From NCBI GenBank assembly GCA_026182355.1, contig JAPFBL010000256.1, positions 124,001 through 188,000 of the forward strand: a stretch of 64,000 nucleotides of DNA, read 5' to 3'. The notes below the pieces were generated by a model. That model ran no database searches, was not told the origin of the DNA, and worked only from the letters and a program-made list of their open reading frames with translations. The translations under genes and the position numbers were made by a program. Below, in pieces: positions 11,446 through 21,654 of the stretch; positions within the stretch are counted from its first letter, which is position 1; each line of letters begins with the position of its first letter. This DNA is from Hermatobates lingyangjiaoensis (lineage: Eukaryota; Arthropoda; Insecta; Hemiptera; Hermatobatidae).

Positions 11446-12095
11446 GAGTAATTATATGTCCTGTGACTGAGTTTCTCTTGAAAACTGAACTAAATGACCT
11501 GATCATCCCCCGGGGGACTCCTAAAAGCTCCGGGGAAATCATGAATCATATTTATCCAAGCATGGAGTCTGGCCATCTTCACTGCAATGCTTTATAGAAG
11601 GATTTTATTTTTATTTTAAAATGCCTTAAAAAAATAACTAAATTGTTTTGAAAGAAAAATTTACAAATTTATTACTTAAAGTAGGTGGACTGAAGCGTAG
11701 GTAGTATATAATACAAAAGGAATTCAATCAATCTACTGAAAAATGAAAAATGAATGTAATAAAAAGAAAACTATAAATACTGACTGAACGAATATAAACG
11801 AGCTTATTTAAATTTATTGCCCCTTATGATCGATTATGGAATATACTGACCACGAACAAGATAATTTGAAAAATAATTCACTGTTATAAAAAATATTAAT
11901 TTTAATATTTTAAGTAAAAACTAAATATTTAAGTTTAGTAAACACTTTACTAAACAAAAATTAAATTTGTCAATATTTGGCAAGTAAAAATTGTATATGT
12001 ATTTGCTTCTTACTTGTTCATTTTGCAGTAGTTTTTTTCCTAGATTTATTACCTTTCATAGTCTGTAGATAATTCAAATATTCTAATGTAGTGCA
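11446..12095. other. No gene seen
   Basis: AT-rich sequence. The open frame near 11403-11597 partly reads PLE terminal sequence and shows no recognised domain. Confidence 0.5.
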
Positions 12096-12099
12096 AACA

Positions 12100-12380
12100 G
12101 TTATTATGTGGTATTTACTAATTGTAGGGTAAAAATCTAATGAAATGGTCTCCATATATAAAAATTTAATGATATAAACAACGCGTTTCGAACACGTAGT
12201 GTTCTTCCTCAGGCATTAACTAAGGATGAGTGCCTCTGAATAAGAGGCCAGTCTTATTCAGAGGCACTCATCCTTAGTTAATGCCTGAGGAAGAACACTA
12301 TGTGTTCGAAACGCGTTGTTTATATCATTAAATTTTTATATGTGGAGACCATTTCATTAGATTTTTACCCTACAATTCAA
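12100..12380. mobile_element. PLE hairpin cassette, nearly perfect palindrome
   Basis: About 125-bp arms mirror each other around 12240. The left arm runs TTGTAGGGTAAAAATCTAATG ... GTTTCGAACACGTAGTGTTCTTCCTCAGG; the right arm is its complement, ending CATTAGATTTTTACCCTACAA. Arm identity is very high by eye (one visible difference, CACGTAG against CTATGTG). The same palindrome recurs at 54895-55092 with a different, shorter loop. Both arms carry the hammerhead-like module. Confidence 0.8.
12281..12322 (+). ncRNA. Hammerhead-like module (ACGCGT family)
   Basis: Core CTGAGGA plus extra A, helix II GAACAC-TAT-GTGTTC, GAA, palindromic helix III ACGCGT, T, then GTTTATA. Helix I is weak here (C-G and G.T only). 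Confidence 0.5.
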
Positions 12381-14845
12381 ATATTATAAGAATGTACGAA
12401 AATATCAGCTTGACACGTCACAAACAATTTCTATATAGAATAGTTCACTTTTTTAGTTCTCAGTTTTATGAACAGATAAATATTAGATAAATGGCTGTAG
12501 GTTTTGTAAATGTTTATATTGGTACAAATAGGTAAGAAAACTTAAGGTTTTCAGCTATACACAAGCTTTCAGAAGATTCAAAAAATTAAAATCACTTCAT
12601 CACTTCAGTGATTCATTAAAAAAAAAATGAAACTCATTCATTTCTAACATCACTTTATTTAGAACTTTGAATTTTTTCTTTAAAAAAGAAAATAGGTAAT
12701 CAAGGGGCTACTTTTGCATAAATTATGTGTATTTGAAAAATATTCGGTTGACTGTCACCTTTAAACATTCTATTATACGATTTTGCAAACTGATTAAATT
12801 TACTGCAGCAACTGTTTGATTTACATTATTTGCCTTCAATATAAAAGAAAAAAAAAATAAATTAATATAGAAAAGTTATTAATTATTAACTTAATTATAC
12901 CACATAGAAATGTTAACCATAAATAAAAATTAACTTTGAATAACTTTCTGACATATTAAGACGACAATTACACAGTTTCGAAACTAAACTATTCTGGCTA
13001 ATTTACGCTTGACAATTGCTTGTTTTCAAAACAGAGGGAAGTTCAGAGTTACTTTATTCTAAGTAATCAACTTCGTCTTGAATAAAATAATAATCTAAAA
13101 CTTTCTACATGCAAGTATGAGTGAGGCTTTATAGTAATATTACAGCTATTAATTCAACTTTTTTACTTCAATTATTCTTTCATTTTTTATTAACTCCAAT
13201 GATAATTTATCTAATTATTTTCTTTTTATATTTCGCGGTTTTTTATTAAGTTAGAATTACTAACTTCATTTCCATTCATTAGAGCTTGATTTAATTCGAA
13301 TGCTCAAATAAAAAATGTATAAAAATCTATTAAAAATCAGATTTCAATTAAATTTGAAAAAAATATATTGAAGATCTAGTGAAAACAGAATATTTTAAAA
13401 TGGGAAATACAATATTTAAATTTACTTTAAGAAGAAAGAAGCGTTATTAATTTCCAGGTCAACACTTATAGAGATTGAAATTTTAAATGAGTTATTTATA
13501 ATTGCCTCTCTTATAATGTTCTTATAAAGAGTATATGCAAAATAATTATGAAGCATGTTACATTCATTGAATGTTCAAGAATTCAATATTTAATCACACT
13601 GAAATAAATGACCTTATAATGAGCTAGCTTACGCCAGAAGTGTCAACTTAATGTATTTGCTTTGCTTATCGTTAAATGCAGAACTGCAACTGCTTGTACT
13701 GATATGAGAAAGCACTTAATGAGATAAGAGTCAAATGTTCACAACAGAAGAAAACATTTCCTATTCTAGAATTCAATCTCCAGCGTATCAAATAAAATAG
13801 TAACTGCTTGCTATGAACTGACGAGGAGATTTTCATAAGTTTAGAGCAGAGGTTCCTAAAGTGGGAATTCAGTGGAACCCAGGGGTTCCGTGAAAAAAAA
13901 ATTAGTAAAAACATTTCTCTAAACATTTTTTTTTTGTAAGTATGGATTTATTCTATATTTCTTGTGAATCATGAAACCGAATAATGATAATATCTACATA
14001 TACCCATAAGTAGAAGTGCTCAAAATTTTATTCATACGAGTACTTAGGATGAATCACTAGTCAGTTTTTGGAACTATCTCTGATTCCCGAATTTCCTGCT
14101 ATTGCAAAAGTAGCACTTGACAAATTGCTGCCACATCCCACCACTTACTTGTGTGAAACTGGAATTTCCCTTTAAACTGCCGTAGAAACTAAATACTGAA
14201 ATATCCTTAATTCTGGGGCTAATTTGAGAATCGAACTCTAAACTATAAAGCCAAAAAATGATTACAAAACAAACTCTGTGATAAAAAATTGCTAGTAATT
14301 CTGTTTTTTGTGTTATGTACGTGTAGAAATAATGAAAATTAAAATATAGTTTTAAATTTTATATTTAAATTTTTAATTTTTTTAGTTTTAAATTTTAAAA
14401 TTTTCTTCGAAAAATACACATTGCAGTAATATTACTTTTTTAATGGTTTTACAAAACTTAACACTTTTGAAAATAATTTTTAATAAAAGTAGCACATCTG
14501 CTTTAAATGTTTGATTTTAAATTAAAACTGATAAATCCGCATATATTTTACTCTATTCTATTATATAGGTGGTATGCCATCGATTTATATATATGTATAC
14601 ATTTACATATATTGATATGAAATACTAACAAAAGTGAGTTGTTAATATTTTGACATTCATGTCGTTAGAAGGACAAGTGGCTAGCTCAAGTACCGAGCAG
14701 AGATTGCGTTGTCTCCTTGCTATTGCCACTTTTAATAGTTGATAACAAATATAGCATTGAAATAAAAATAAATAATAATCTACAATCAATCATAAAATGT
14801 ACAAAAATAATAATAAATACAAATAAAAATCACTTCTTTTTTATC
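12381..14845. other. AT-rich DNA with one hAT-terminus relic
   Basis: Non-coding AT-rich sequence. At 13847-13900 the run GCAGAGGTTCCTAAAGTGGG and CCCAGGGGTTCCGTG resembles a hAT element terminus, but I found no matching second end or duplication. No exons are recognised. Confidence 0.5.
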
Positions 14846-14849
14846 GAGA

Positions 14850-15030
14850 TTTGGTCTAGCTTCAAACAATACAACACCTTTAAACCGACGTTTCGTCTAT
14901 ATTTGAAGACATCTTCAGGGCTAAATCTACATCCGATGTAGCCCTAAAGATGTCTACAAATATAAACAAAACATCACTTTAAAGGTGTTGAAGTTAGTTT
15001 GAAGCTAGACCAAACCTCGATAAAAAAGAA
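14850..15030. mobile_element. PLE hairpin cassette (ACGT family)
   Basis: Arms TTTTTTATCGAGATTTGGTCTAGCTTCAAA and TTTGAAGCTAGACCAAACCTCGATAAAAAA face each other around 14930. Both contain a GCCCTGAAGATGTCT or GCCCTAAAGATGTCT segment. The right arm is degraded in the core (CTAAAGA). It ends in (AT)n at 15050. Confidence 0.75.
14884..14922 (-). ncRNA. Hammerhead-like module (ACGT family)
   Basis: On the minus strand: AGCC, CTGAAGA, extra T, helix II GTCT...AGAC, GAA, ACGT, C, GGTT. The cleavage triplet would be GUC. Helix I has two G-C pairs plus G.U and A-U. Confidence 0.6.
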
Positions 15031-15064
15031 AATAAGTTTAATATAAGAAAATATATATATATAT

Positions 15065-15345
15065 AGTTCAATGTACATAAAGAAACATAGAGAAGTTAAA
15101 AACACAAACTTACAGTCTCTAATTTTTGGTTGAACCGTCTTCAGGAGAGATAAAGGAGGGAAACCAAGCGCACTGGTTCAGAGACAGCTGGAGACTGCAG
15201 CCGTCCAGACTGGTTCTCCAGCCGTCTCTGTGCCAGTGCGCTTGGTTTCCCTCCTATATCTCTCCTGAAGACGGTTCAACCAAAAATTAGAGACTGTAAG
15301 TTTGTGTTTTTAATTTTTCTATGTTTCTTTATGTATATTGAACTG
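15065..15345. mobile_element. PLE hairpin cassette (AATT family)
   Basis: Arms of about 110 bp: AGTTCAATGTACATAAAGAAACATAG ... TCTAATTTTTGGTTGAACCGTCTTCAGGAGAGA on the left, and its complement on the right ending ATGTATATTGAACT. The centre contains imperfect inverted copies of AACCAAGCGCACTGG. The same family lies at 36770, 42255 and 50200. Confidence 0.8.
15261..15293 (+). ncRNA. Hammerhead-like module (AATT family, core mutated)
   Basis: Helix I TCTC/GAGA, core CTGAAGA plus extra C, helix II GGT-TCA-ACC, AAA in place of GAA, helix III AATT, A. The copy at 36872 keeps GAA. Confidence 0.5.
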
Positions 15346-15349
15346 TATT

Positions 15350-16510
15350 TGTCCATTTCGGATCGTATTTTCATCGAAAAAGTGTATATATATATAATAG
15401 TGTAATTAAAATAAATCATGTTGTTATTGAAAAGTATTAATAAAAAGAAATTAATAAAAGTTATCTCCTCAAATATGATAATCATAGTTTTCGCATAAAA
15501 ATAGTATCTATAAAACGATATTGTAATAAACATAATAACCATATGTTATTACCGTACAAATCATAAAAGGGATGAGTTAGTACGATAAGAAATGGAATGA
15601 AATCCTTCTGTTACGAATTAGTTATTTATAACATTATCACAAAGAACTCATGTAAATTGTAGTAGTAACTGTGTTCTTCTAAGGCGTATTGATATAAGTT
15701 TGGTTTGAGTTGCAGCTAGTTGTAGTAGAATGAAGCTTGGTTACCGAGACAGCTGCAGCTATTTTTGAAGCTAAACCAAGCATCAATAAAAAAGAAAAAA
15801 ACTGTTCCATCTATGTGGTCGAAATAAGAAAACATTGAAAAAATAAAAAAAAATATTAATGAACTTATATAAGAAACAATTCTTTATAAATACAGAATAA
15901 AATATGGAAAAAATAATAAATATGAAATTATGATAAATACAAATAAATCGATCACTGTATGGTTAAGTTATGGTCGGGAACATATCTAGTACTCAGCATA
16001 AATAAGTACTTCCTTAAAGGAACTTAAACCGGCATGGGTACTATGAATATAAATCACTCTCGAAATTTGAACCTTCTTATATTCCTTTAAAAAAAAACAG
16101 GAAATCTGTATTTTTTTATTTAAATAAAATACATACACAAATAACTACAGTTAAAAGGAAAAAAAACATTCATATACTTTTTCAGTTCTACAATTACGGC
16201 AATTATAAAACATTAATAGATGAGAACATAACTTTTTTTTTGTTTTTAATGTTGTTTGCTTGTCGTAAAAAAGTTCTATAATGACTGATTTATATGGTAC
16301 ATTTAAAAGAATTACTTGGGAAAACCGTTATGATTTAAAGAAGTTAGTATGCTTTTTTAAAACATACTATTTGCATGCGTTATAAAATATTAGAAAGTTT
16401 TTTAAGTAACTTGTTCAATTATTTTTAATATCTTTAATTGAAATGTTTTTATAAAGCAATATTTTTATATAAGTAAAAAAATGTTCAATAATCTCATGAG
16501 ACTCTACAAT
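15350..16510. other. AT-rich DNA; small degraded PLE foldback
   Basis: At 15690-15790 a short degraded inverted pair (TGAAGCTTGGTT and AGCTAAACCAAGC, next to CATCAATAAAAAAG) is a relic of the 14850 family. The rest is AT-rich with no recognised gene. Confidence 0.5.
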
Positions 16511-16514
16511 TAAA

Positions 16515-16650
16515 GAACCCAAGTGAATTGGGTTTTTGAATCTGGCGAAGACCGGTTGTTACGGTTGAAAGAACTTAGCCTTTTATTTCATGTCTTATTA
16601 GGGTTTCAACATTGATTGTTGTTTCACGTGTTTATTGTGAAATCTTTTTA
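16515..16650 (+). mobile_element. PLE terminal fragment, single arm
   Basis: AGATCT-family arm: GGGTTTTTGAATCTGGCGAAGACCGGTTGTTACGGTTGAAAGAACTTAG (continuous, shown for its motifs CTGGCGA and GGTTGAAAG), ending TTTCACGTGTTTATTGTGAAATC. The hammerhead core is mutated (CTGGCGA). Confidence 0.65.
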
Positions 16651-16989
16651 GAAATATATATATTTGACCCACGTTCCTTCTTCAACGTGGGGACATCTCT
16701 CTCGCTTCGTTCTCCCTTCAAGTCTTCTCCTGATGACGAGCAACAGTTTAAATATTGAATTTATTAAGGGTGTATTTTGTCTTTTCTTTATGTTGTGGTT
16801 TGTGTAATTTATAGTTTTATATATATATATATACATATATATGAGTAGCAGTTTGCTTCTCAACGCGAGTACTTTGCACGTCGTCATTCTTCCCGATAAC
16901 GGCGGATGTCAAAATATCGAAGTGAGTTCTGTAGTGACTTTCTGTGTTCTTTCCTATGTGTTAAAGTTTATATATATATATATATATAT

Positions 16990-17420
16990 AACAGATTCAA
17001 TAATATATCGACCGTTTGATAGAATAGGTGTGTTCTCTAATCGGGGTTCGGTCAATTTTCCAGGATAAAAAATCAAACTCTCGTTGCCAACGTTTCGGTT
17101 TTATTTAAAACCTTTTTCATAGGCAGAAGTAAGAATTTTTTAACTAAGAAAATGAAATTTACATTATTTAAAGGAACAACAATGTTAGCCGGACAAAACC
17201 TTCGACTAGACTGTCTAGTCTAAGGTTCGACTAGACAGTCTAGTCGAAGGTTTTGTCCGGCTAACATTGTTGTTCCTTTAAATAATGTAAATTTCATTTT
17301 CTTAGTTAAAAAACTCTTACTTCTGCCTATGAAAAAGGTTTTAAATAAAACCGAAACGTTGGCAACGAGAGTTTGATTTTTTATCCTGGAAAATTGACCG
17401 AACCCCGATTAGAGAACACA

Positions 17421-17425
<5 letters not shown>
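16990..17425. mobile_element. PLE hairpin cassette (long, ~210-bp arms)
   Basis: The left arm begins ATAGAATAGGTGTGTTCTCTAATCGGGGTTCGGTCAA and the right arm ends with the complement TTGACCGAACCCCGATTAGAG (single continuous runs, cited in part). Arms of about 210 bp meet at a core of GACTAGACTGTCTAGTC. Arm identity is very high, suggesting either a young element or arm-to-arm correction. It is flanked on both sides by (TA)n. The homologous cassette at 26925-27355 has a longer, different loop. Confidence 0.8.
17324..17364 (+). ncRNA. Hammerhead-like fold, divergent core
   Basis: Helix I TGCC/GGCA is intact, helix II GGTTTTA/TAAAACC is long and perfect, and GAA-ACGT-T follows. The CUGANGA box reads TATGAAA, so catalysis is not expected unless another register applies. 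Confidence 0.4.

Positions 17426-17452
<27 letters not shown>
17420..17452. repeat. (TA)n microsatellite
   Basis: Uninterrupted TA dinucleotide tract between two PLE cassettes. Confidence 0.95.
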
Positions 17453-17454
<2 letters not shown>

Positions 17455-17456
<2 letters not shown>

Positions 17457-17599
17457 CTAACCACATATGAAATAGGAAAAAATGACTAAGGTTTTTCAAC
17501 CGTAAGAAGTGGTCCTCGTCAATGTAAAAAAAATTTACTCTAACAAGGACCGCTTGTTACGGTTGAAAGATTATAGTCTTTTTATCCCAATCTTACAGT

Positions 17600-17605
<6 letters not shown>
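17455..17605. mobile_element. PLE hairpin cassette (AGATCT family, degraded)
   Basis: Left arm CTAAGGTTTTTCAACCGTAAGAAG and right arm CTTGTTACGGTTGAAAGATTATAG mirror each other around 17530. Both ends are (TA)n. Confidence 0.7.

Positions 17606-17651
<46 letters not shown>
17600..17651. repeat. (TA)n microsatellite
   Basis: Runs directly into the PLE endonuclease fragment that follows, so the codons for the Tyr of the YVG motif are supplied by the repeat edge. Confidence 0.95.
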
Positions 17652-17654
<3 letters not shown>

Positions 17655-17931
17655 GCCTGACTTCCACGGCACTTAGCCTCTGTATGCATGGTCACAGGTC
17701 ATCCGTTGATCAACGCAAGCAGCTGCCTGTTGCCACCCACGCCAATCTCCATAACCTTCCCTTCAACGATTGCTTCAGGGTTCAAGTATTAAGACAACTC
17801 TCAAATGATGACACCCAGACCACTCTAAGGGCTTCTGAGGAAGCCTCATTTGGTTATTGGGTGCAAGAAATTCCCCTGGTCTAAATTTAATCAGATTATT
17901 TCCTGGTTTTTTTCAGCCTCGTTTATTTGTT
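17648..17931 (+). pseudogene. Penelope-like element GIY-YIG endonuclease, C-terminal fragment
   Basis: The frame from 17648 encodes YMGLTSTALSLCMHGHRSSV, corresponding to the Y(V/I)G motif and the following conserved Arg/His stretch (usually R-M-N-G-H-R; here C-M-H-G-H-R) of the PLE GIY-YIG nuclease. LPVATHANLHNLPFNDCFRV and VLRQLSNDD...TLRASEE follow. A one-base shift near 17840 moves the conserved C-terminus (LIWLLGARNSPGLNLIRLF, ending FQPRLFV and a stop near 17931) into another frame. The GIY half, the CxxC finger and the whole reverse transcriptase are missing: the 5' side is (TA)n. In an intact PLE this domain nicks target DNA for reverse transcription. It is a dead copy with the same domain as 62206-62540. 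Confidence 0.85.
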
Positions 17932-18240
17932 TAATTTTAGTTTTATGTTTTTTTTCCTTTCCTTTCTCTTTTTTACTTTTCTCCTCCCTTTTACTTAAAT
18001 ATCACTTTTATAATTTTATTTACTGATAGCCTAAACTGGCACACGTTGGTAAGGTGGCTGCACTGCGTGTCATTGTATGGTTGTTTGTATCGGTCAGTGG
18101 ACGGATTTACGTCTCCATTCCTTCATTCCTTCTCCTTTTTATTTTCTTCTTCTCTCCTAAAGACGGCAAGACGCCAAAATGATCAAGATTCGTGAGTGTT
18201 AGTTCTCTTTCTTGTGTTTTCTAGCTGTAACTTTAATTAT
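17932..18240 (+). mobile_element. PLE 3' flank and terminal module
   Basis: A pyrimidine-rich stretch (TTTCCTTTCCTTTCTC) leads to TGTATCGGTCAGTGGACG and TCTCTCCTAAAGACGGCAAGACGCC...GATCAAGATTCGTGAGTGTTAG. This is the terminal module also seen at 33890 and 37080 and, reversed, at 61510. It lies where the PLE 3' terminal repeat is expected, directly downstream of the endonuclease fragment. Confidence 0.65.
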
Positions 18241-18254
18241 AAATATCTATATAT

Positions 18255-18345
18255 ATATTGTAGGGCAAAAATCTAATGAAATGGTCTCCACATATAAAAT
18301 TACCATCAATGAGTAAATACCACTTAATAGCTGATTGCACTACAT
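18255..18345. mobile_element. PLE terminal fragment (ACGCGT family tip)
   Basis: TTGTAGGGCAAAAATCTAATG and GGTCTCCACATATAAAA (reverse-arm tip of the 12100 cassette), then ATGAGTAAATACCAC (normally the outer flank of that cassette). The central hammerhead part is absent. Confidence 0.6.
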
Positions 18346-18348
18346 TAG

Positions 18349-18400
<52 letters not shown>
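18346..18400. repeat. (TA)n microsatellite
   Basis: About 25 uninterrupted TA units at the edge of a reversed PLE coding fragment. Confidence 0.95.
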
Positions 18401-18403
<3 letters not shown>

Positions 18404-18515
18404 GTGAGATTAAACTTTCTGCCCACTTTTGTCTTAATTAGTTTTCTGGATTTCTTTTCCAAATCTCGAAGTCTCACTTTCATTTCTCTAGGAACTAGGA
18501 AGAAACTGAAGACAC
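18400..18515 (-). pseudogene. PLE ORF N-terminal fragment, inverted copy
   Basis: The reverse strand encodes LVPREMKVRLRDLEKKSRK followed by LIKTKVGRKFNLTC, nearly identical to the plus-strand copy at 18722-18830. It runs into (TA)n exactly after the Cys codon. The two copies form an inverted pair with a spacer of about 210 bp. Confidence 0.75.
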
Positions 18516-18646
18516 ACCTGTGTGTGTATAACAGGAATTGCAACCTACCAGTTTAATTGTTTACCTTTATATTTTGTTAGTCGAGCGTTAAAATGTAGTT
18601 TTTGTTAAAAATGTTAAATAGTTTAAAATAGTATGTGTTCAAAAAA

Positions 18647-18686
18647 TTACCCAGTAGATGGTCGAAGAAGACCGAAACGTCGGTAA
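18647..18686 (+). ncRNA. Hammerhead-like module with strong helix I
   Basis: Helix I TTACC/GGTAA (5 bp, perfect), core box CAGTAGA plus T, helix II GGTC-GAAGAA-GACC, GAA, ACGT, C. Only the second and fourth bases of CTGANGA differ. It lies just upstream of the PLE reading frame, where PLE terminal repeats sit. Confidence 0.6.
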
Positions 18687-18694
18687 AAATAAAA

Positions 18695-18859
18695 AAATGG
18701 ACAACAAAACCTATGGTGAGTTATTACACCTAGTTCCTAAAGAAATGAAAGTGAGACTTCGAGATTTGGAAAAGAAATCCAGAAAACTAATTAAGACAAA
18801 AGTGGGCAGAAAGTTTAATCTCACATGTATAAATGAAGGACTGTTCCCCAAATATACGA

Positions 18860-18867
<8 letters not shown>
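18695..18867 (+). pseudogene. PLE ORF N-terminal fragment
   Basis: A frame starting at ATG 18697 (MDNKTYGELLHLVPKEMKV) continues as a basic helix (LRDLEKKSRKLIKTKVGRK) and FNLTCINEGLFPKYTNI. The last motif (Cys, then Leu-Leu/Phe-Pro-Lys-Tyr-Thr) is typical of the extreme N-terminal region of Penelope-like proteins, upstream of the RT. The frame stops as it enters (TA)n at 18868, so RT and endonuclease are absent. A paralogous fragment follows at 19010. Confidence 0.75.

Positions 18868-18901
<34 letters not shown>
18868..18901. repeat. (TA)n microsatellite
   Basis: TA repeat between two PLE N-terminal fragments. Confidence 0.95.
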
Positions 18902-18904
<3 letters not shown>

Positions 18905-19009
18905 GTATTTTGGGAGCAGACCTTCAATCAAACATGTTTTATTAAAAATTATGCCAATTTTATTTTTTTTCATATTTTCATTTTGTTTCCTTTTGAAAAA
19001 TTCACAAAT

Positions 19010-19125
19010 TTTGGTGAATTACTTTATATTTTACCAGAAAGGTGGAAATCCATAGTGAGAAAACTTGAAAAATTAACTCGGAAAAGAACAAAAGTTAAAA
19101 TTGGCTTAATTTTTAATAAAACATA
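19010..19125 (+). pseudogene. PLE ORF N-terminal fragment, paralogue
   Basis: Encodes GELLYILPERWKSIVRKLEK then LTRKRTKVKIGLIFNKT, aligning with GELLHLVPKEMKVRLRDLEK in the preceding copy, so a different PLE subfamily. It too ends in (TA)n (19122-19146). Confidence 0.65.
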
Positions 19126-19164
19126 TATATATATATATATATATATAAACACTAATAAATTCTC

Positions 19165-19305
19165 GACCGTGTGACAGATATACAACTAAAAAAGAAGGAT
19201 AGATCGGGATGATGTCATCCCGATTGACCGCAGTTGATTGACCGATTGATGCGGCCATAAAAGGATGACCGCATCCCGATCTATCCTTTTTTTAGTTATA
19301 TATAT
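19165..19305. repeat. Hairpin with ~45-bp arms between (TA)n tracts
   Basis: AACTAAAAAAGAAGGATAGATCGGGATG on the left pairs with CATCCCGATCTATCCTTTTTTTAGTT on the right (cited as single runs). The inner part ATGACCGCATCCCGA is related. It resembles PLE cassettes in setting, but I do not recognise the family. Confidence 0.6.
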
Positions 19306-19309
19306 ATAA

Positions 19310-19420
19310 CTGACTCAATTGCATTTTTGACTCTAACGAAGACCGATTGTTGCGTTTGACACATCTTAGTTGTCTTTTCCCATTTCATACTGTGCTTTAA
19401 TCATTGATATGTAATATATA
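19310..19420 (+). mobile_element. PLE terminal fragment, single arm (AGATCT family)
   Basis: TTTTTGACTCTAACGAAGACC ... TTCCCATTTCATACTGTGC followed by (TA)n. The core is mutated (CTAACGA). Confidence 0.65.
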
Positions 19421-19499
19421 TATATATATATATATATATAGCAGTTCAAAATTGAAGATATATATAATATATATATATATATATTATACGGTTATACGG

Positions 19500-19970
19500 T
19501 TTAATAGGTACACAATAATGCACTGAATGGTTTTTCCTATACAGGAGACACTGGTCTGTCTTGCCCGCCGTTCTCTCTGTCTGGCTGGTGCTAGCTTGAG
19601 TAGGAAGGCAGACTGGCCTGGTTTAAGGGCGGCTCAAGAATGAAGGCTTATGCCTGTTCGGAAGAACATGAGAGAACGGCGTGTTCAGTATCTGGCGCCT
19701 TGTCCATAAAGAACAACCCTCATTTTACATAGGATTCTCTACTACTCTCCCCCAAAACAACCATGAATTACTGCTCTCCATTTGCACATTATCATTCCTT
19801 TCCTCCCATTTCCTTTCTCGTAAATAATAAAAGCAGCAATTCTGATTAAGTTATCACCCACCATGGTAAAGTCGACAAATATAAGGTTAATGGCGCTGTT
19901 TTTCCTTCCCCATAGTAACAATCTTTCATTCATCCTTGAATATTGTTTATTCAATACTTCTAAAGCATTG
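19500..19970. other. Balanced-composition island, possible conserved non-coding element
   Basis: Unlike its neighbours this region is not AT-rich or repetitive (GTCTTGCCCGCCGTTCTCTC, GGTTTAAGGGCGGCTC, AAAGCAGCAATTCTGATTAAG). Short open frames on the minus strand show no domain. A regulatory element is one reading, an unrecognised old repeat another. Confidence 0.25.
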
Positions 19971-20029
19971 CTCAGTCAGGACTGACTATGACTATAGACA
20001 CAAGCTTTCCAGTATTTAAGGTACACATA

Positions 20030-20335
20030 GGGACCAGGTTAGCTCAGTGCTTGACATACTCGCCTCTGAAATGGTAGATCCATGGTTCGATACCCATCTG
20101 GCCCCCAATTTATTCCTTCAGAAGGTAAAAGACAGGATGTTAAACCGTCAGTCTCGAGCCTGTACAATGTCAGGTACTCGTTAAAGATCCCTAATCTAAA
20201 TACACTTGAGTTAGGTCGAAAATTTAGAACACCCAATCTAGAATCACCGATTAAACAAAAAGACCGTAAAGTTCTGAAGTTTTTAAACAATGATGTTTTT
20301 AACTAGTTGATTGGTTTAAACAATAAAAAAATTAA
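20030..20335 (+). mobile_element. tRNA-derived SINE
   Basis: GGTTAGCTCAGTGCTTGACA (A box) and GGTTCGATACC (B box), then the core TAAACCGTCAGTCTCGAGCC, GTACTCGTTAAAGATCCC, and a tail ending TTTAAACAATAAAAAAA. The tail type differs from the 10230 copy (AACAATAAA instead of GTTGGAAAACAAA), so two 3' end variants exist. Confidence 0.85.
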
Positions 20336-20339
20336 AAAT

Positions 20340-20925
20340 AAATTTAAAAATATAAATAATGCATATTACATGCAATGAGACACATATGTATATAAATATA
20401 TAAAAGAAATTATAATTGAAAATATTATAATATATTATAATGAAATATATATGAAACATACAAGTGACTACTTGACCCAATCATACGATCTAATCAATTA
20501 TAGTGTAAATAGGCATGTCTCCTTAAGTATCCGTAAATAACTTGTCAGATCCACAAAAATTGTAATCAAAATTTATATTATTGCGTCGAATATGCTAACC
20601 CAAACTAGAACATAAGAAATTACATACGATTATTAAACTATTTTTTTTTTAAATCTGTGAACATAATTGGATTGTTAGATAATTGGATAATTGGACAATT
20701 GGATAAATCATATATACAGCAGACAGATTAAACATTGATAATTTATTTATTAATATAATTCTGTTAATTGCTGAGACAATGGAATGTTCTAAGATGAATT
20801 CAAATGAAATTATAATCTGGCTGTACCAACACAAAGTGGTAATTACATTTATTGTTATTTCAAATCATTTGTAATGTCAATGTTTGTTAGACCCATATTA
20901 CATTATCTATTATCTAAATTAACCA
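20340..20925. other. No gene seen
   Basis: Very AT-rich; includes simple repeats of GGATAATTGGACAATTGGATAA near 20675-20705. Confidence 0.5.
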
Positions 20926-20939
20926 TTGATATCAGACAT

Positions 20940-21585
20940 TGACTTTCTTGATGCCAGAAGAAAAGAATCAAATTAAACACAAATTAAATCAATCCATATT
21001 AACTTTACACTAAGAAGACAAGCTTGCCCTCCAGTCTACATTAACAACTTCTCCCCTCCCAATTGCCAACGTAGTGCAATATCTGGCGAAGTACGACAAA
21101 CGACTGACGTGGAATCCACATACAAGACTGAAACGACAAAACCTAATGAGACGATATAAGATGCTATCTAGACTTCTCGACAAAAGATCAAATTTGACTC
21201 TACACAACAAAAGACTGATATATATAACAATAATTAAACCGATTTGGACTTATGGACTCAAAATCTTGAGATCAACTAAGCGTACAAATATCTAAAGAAT
21301 ACAAACAGCCCCATCTATAATCCTTCAAAAAATTGTACAAGCTTCTTTTTATGCTTCTAATGACAAAATTCATAACGATTTCAAATTTTTTGTTTATCTA
21401 CCGATAAAAAATCTGATCACGATACCGCAAATTTCATGAATCTTTACCCTTCAACCCTAAACCCTTTAATTCAGCTATTATAAACATACCAGATTCATTC
21501 CTAACAACCCTATTACAAGGCTAAAGAGATATTGGCTTCAACATCTACTCAGCAATGCTGTCAAAGCTAATTTCAAATGATCTTA
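20940..21585 (+). pseudogene. Jockey-type LINE reverse transcriptase C-terminus, decayed
   Basis: In successive frames: INFTLRRQACPPVYINN (20998-21050); VQYLAKYDKRLTWNPHTRLK and RRYKMLSRLLDKRSNLTLHN (21074-21225), then LIYITIIKPIWTYGLKILRS; then QRIQTAPSIILQKIVQASFY (stop-interrupted); then NNPITRLKRYWLQHLLSNAV (about 21505-21575). This is the thumb/C-terminal region of ORF2 of Jockey-clade non-LTR retrotransposons (pattern: YLG..LD.RLTW, NK..LY...IKPIWTYG, then RFQS). There are several frameshifts and stops. The 5' parts (endonuclease, RT palm) are absent. It cannot be functional. Confidence 0.85.
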
Positions 21586-21654
21586 ACAGCTTATATCGAG
21601 TACCACCAATGAGTGGTTTCTCCACTCTTTTATTTCATTTGTTATGTAAACACT

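Noticed and set aside
18335..18556. Frames containing IYIYIY runs here and at 16648, 18833, 42643 and 50195
   Set aside because: (TA)n translated; only the short PLE-like segments next to the tracts are kept as pseudogene fragments.
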